DNA from: Cristatella mucedo
Taxonomy: Eukaryota; Bryozoa; Phylactolaemata; Cristatellidae
DNA: 64,000 nt
NCBI GenBank assembly: GCA_009760855.2
Contig: WPIO01000020.1
Span: forward strand, 3,262,501-3,326,500
Direction of reading: 5' to 3'
Positions 61,550-64,000 of this stretch are shown here, one piece after another; position 1 is the stretch's first letter; every line of letters begins with the position of its first letter. The position numbers were made by a program, and so were the translations under genes. A model generated the notes under the pieces. It ran no database searches. It was not told the origin of the DNA and saw only the letters and a program-made list of their open reading frames with translations.

Positions 61550-64000
61550 AAATTTATTTTCAAGTCCTATGGCAGCTCAGGGTCATCGAAGCAACACAGT
61601 CTTTTGAATCCATTGTCCTGGTCTCACCCGAAAACAAGCTACCGATAGTGGCAGTAGTCTATCGCCCACCAGGTACCAAATCCTCCTTTATCTCAGATTT
61701 CTCCGATCTCATTTCAATTCTGTGTGCAAGAAATCGATCCTTCCTCGTTATGAGTGATTTCAACGTCACTTTGATAACTTATCTGACGCTTTCAGCACCG
61801 AATTTCGTACATTGACAGACTCATTATCTCTTGTGACACATGTGCATGGCCCTACCCACATCAAGGGTCACACACTCGACCAAATTTTCTCATATAACTG
61901 CACTTTGTCATCACCAGTTATCACCAAATCCTGCTTATCTGACCACATGCAGATCTCATTCAATCTACAGTGTGTGCCCACATTCTCCTCTAAAATAACC
62001 TGTGAATCGCGAAACCTCAAGACCCTTGACATCGATGCTGTCCGTGCGAGCATATCTGCTTCACCTTTGCTGCTCAGTCCTCCCTCCGATCTGTCATCAC
62101 TGGTAGATTGCTACAACACGACACTAGCTGACACGCTCGACGAGTTTGCACCTTTGACAAAGCGCACTGTGCGCCCCCACCCAGACGGCCTATGGTTTAC
62201 CACAGACATTAAACTAGCCAAGTCTACTAAACGAAAGCTTGAAAAGGCATACAAAAGATCCGGACTAACTGTCCATCGACAGGCATATGAAGACTACTGT
62301 AGGTCGTACCAATCGATCCTAGCAAAGGCTAAGTCTAGCTTCTATAGAAACATTGTTGAATCACAGATGCACAATCCAAAAATGCTGATGTCGACAATAA
62401 ACCATCTCCTCAACCGTTCCCAGGTTAGCTCCTTACCTGATGATCCTTGTGATGATCTAGCCGATTGCTTCTCTCGATTCTTTGTGCAGAAGGTAGACAA
62501 AATCAGGGAATCCATCCCTGCGATGACAACCTTCCCACTAGAATGCTGTTCCTCGGTTCCTGGCTGCGCCTCAATGTCTGCATTTAAACAGGTCACTAGT
62601 GATGTAGTCCTAAAGCTCGTATCTCAATCAAAGAAGACAACAAGTCCACTGGACCCTATTCCCACTGTCCTGCTCCTACGTTTCATTGATCTGCTGCTGC
62701 CATGCATAACCAACATCATTAATATGTCATTAGCCTCAGGTCAGGTCCCAGCACCTTTCAAAAAAGCTGTAGTCAGGCCACTTCTCAAGAAAGCTACACT
62801 AGACCAAGAGAACTTAAGCAACTACCGCCCAGTCTCCCTTCTACCATTCCTATGAAAGACACTGGAACGGGTCGTGGCAGACCAGCTGAACTTGTATATC
62901 GAGACCTCACACCTTGCTAGTAAGTTCCAGTCTGGCTTTAGAGCTAATCACTCCACAGAGTCAGCATTGCTTCGGGTATACAACGACCTACTTAGGAATG
63001 CAGACATGGGTAGAGTGTCTCTTCTTGTTTTGCTCGATCTTTCGGCAGCTTTTGATACCATCGATCACAAAGTACTTCTAGAGCGCCTCTCATCTCGCCT
63101 GGGCATCACTGGCACTGCTCTGCAGTGGTTCAGGTCCTATCTCAGTGGGAGTCAGGGCTCTGTGCTAGGTCCGTTCCTTTTCACCGTTTATACTCTCCCT
63201 CTCGCTGATGTGATTGCCAAGCACAATCTAGGCTTTCACTTCTATGCGGATGACACTCAGTTGTACCTTTGCTTTGATCCCTCCCAGCCTTCGAGCACCT
63301 CAAATTCTCTCAACTCACTAGCTGCATGCATTGATGACATCCGATCATGGATGGCAGCAAATTTTCTAAAACTAAACGATGATAAAACTAATTTACTAGT
63401 TATGGGCAAACCTAGTGTTATTCAGAAATTGGAAAGGCTGACTTTCAAAATTGGCTCTGCCAGCATATCTCCAGTTGCATCAGCTCGAAATCTAGGTGTC
63501 ATATTCCAAAGCGACCTCTCGTTAGACGACCACATCAGCTCCACAGTCAAATCAGCCTATTTTCAGCTTCATAACATTGCTAAAATTAGGGCTTGTTTAG
63601 ATAAGGATACCACGTCCAAGTTGGTCCATGCATTCGTGACATCTCGTCTCGACTTCTGCAACTCACTGCTTACTGGCCTACCAGCATGTGCGATCAGGCG
63701 ATTGCAGCTGGTGCAAAACTCTGCAGCTAGGCTTGTCTGTCGTGAGCGTCGCAGTTGCCACATTACTCCACTTCTCGCCGACCTGCACTGGTTACCAGTC
63801 AAGCAACGGATTGACTTCAAGGTTTTGTCGCTCACTTTTAGGTCTCTTCATTCTATGGCTCCAGCCTATCTTTTAGATATACTACCCCATCAGGGAAAGC
63901 ATCGTACCACTCGCTTTTCGGAATCCAACAGTCTAGAAATACCTCGCACAAACCTTAAATCCTTTGGAGACCGTGCATTTAGCTCGTATGCTCCCACAGC
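61550..64000 (+). mobile_element. LINE-A copy 14: longest copy, endonuclease plus reverse transcriptase
   Basis: A CR1/L2-like non-LTR element, 5'-truncated and cut by the window edge before its tail. The endonuclease end shows VVYRPPGTKSSF, a DFN motif (SDFN instead of GDFN), HTLDQIF and LSDHMQISF. RT shows NYRPVSLLPF, LLVLLDLSAAFDTIDHKVLL, GSVLGPFLFTVYTL, the catalytic FYADDTQLYL and the C-terminal LHWLPVKQRIDFKVL. Defects: a single-base frameshift near 61765, a TGA at 62853-62855 in place of a Ser codon, and an in-frame deletion near 63150 just before GSVLG. It inserted in gene A's next intron, antisense. Confidence 0.96.

Overview
This is nuclear DNA of an invertebrate metazoan. The genes are split by spliceosomal introns with GT-AG borders, the background is AT-rich, and non-LTR retrotransposons, tRNA-derived SINEs and dinucleotide microsatellites are common. 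The sequence does not fix the phylum. No operon, rRNA gene, functional tRNA gene, CRISPR array or prokaryotic feature was seen. Nearly all real coding sequence lies on the minus strand and belongs to the thioester-containing protein family (alpha-2-macroglobulin / CD109 / complement C3).

Two tandem, same-strand genes of this family are only partly inside the window. Gene A enters at the right edge. Its last four exons (61466 down to 56296) encode the MG8 receptor-binding domain, the stop codon and a poly(A) signal. Gene B runs from about 40964 down to the left edge. I could join 26 exons whose phases agree at every junction, giving about 1,250 codons. They cover MG1, MG2, MG3, MG4, MG5, MG6 with a short linker, MG7, CUB and the thioester domain, with GCGEQ at 7020-7034 and the candidate catalytic His at 3993-3995. 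Gene B's signal-peptide exon was not securely found. Its MG8 exons would lie beyond position 1. Its last visible exon carries an in-frame TGA just upstream of a strong, phase-correct splice donor.

The introns and the 15-kb intergenic region (about 41-56 kb) are filled with mobile DNA. LINE-A is a CR1/L2-like non-LTR element with endonuclease and reverse transcriptase and a TTA-repeat tail; there are at least 14 copies or fragments, the longest at 61.55-64 kb. LINE-B is a second RT-bearing family with four pieces. SINE-I is tRNA-derived and is nested inside both LINE families. SINE-II has five copies and carries a LINE-A-like 3' tail. The intergenic region also holds a GC/CpG-rich block (42.83-45.24 kb), a hairpin between direct repeats, a duplicated block of about 0.8-1.3 kb, and the relic of a charged coiled-coil protein.

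Protein assignments rest on recalled family motifs and on manual splice-site and phase checks. No database search was run. LINE/SINE family names are local labels.
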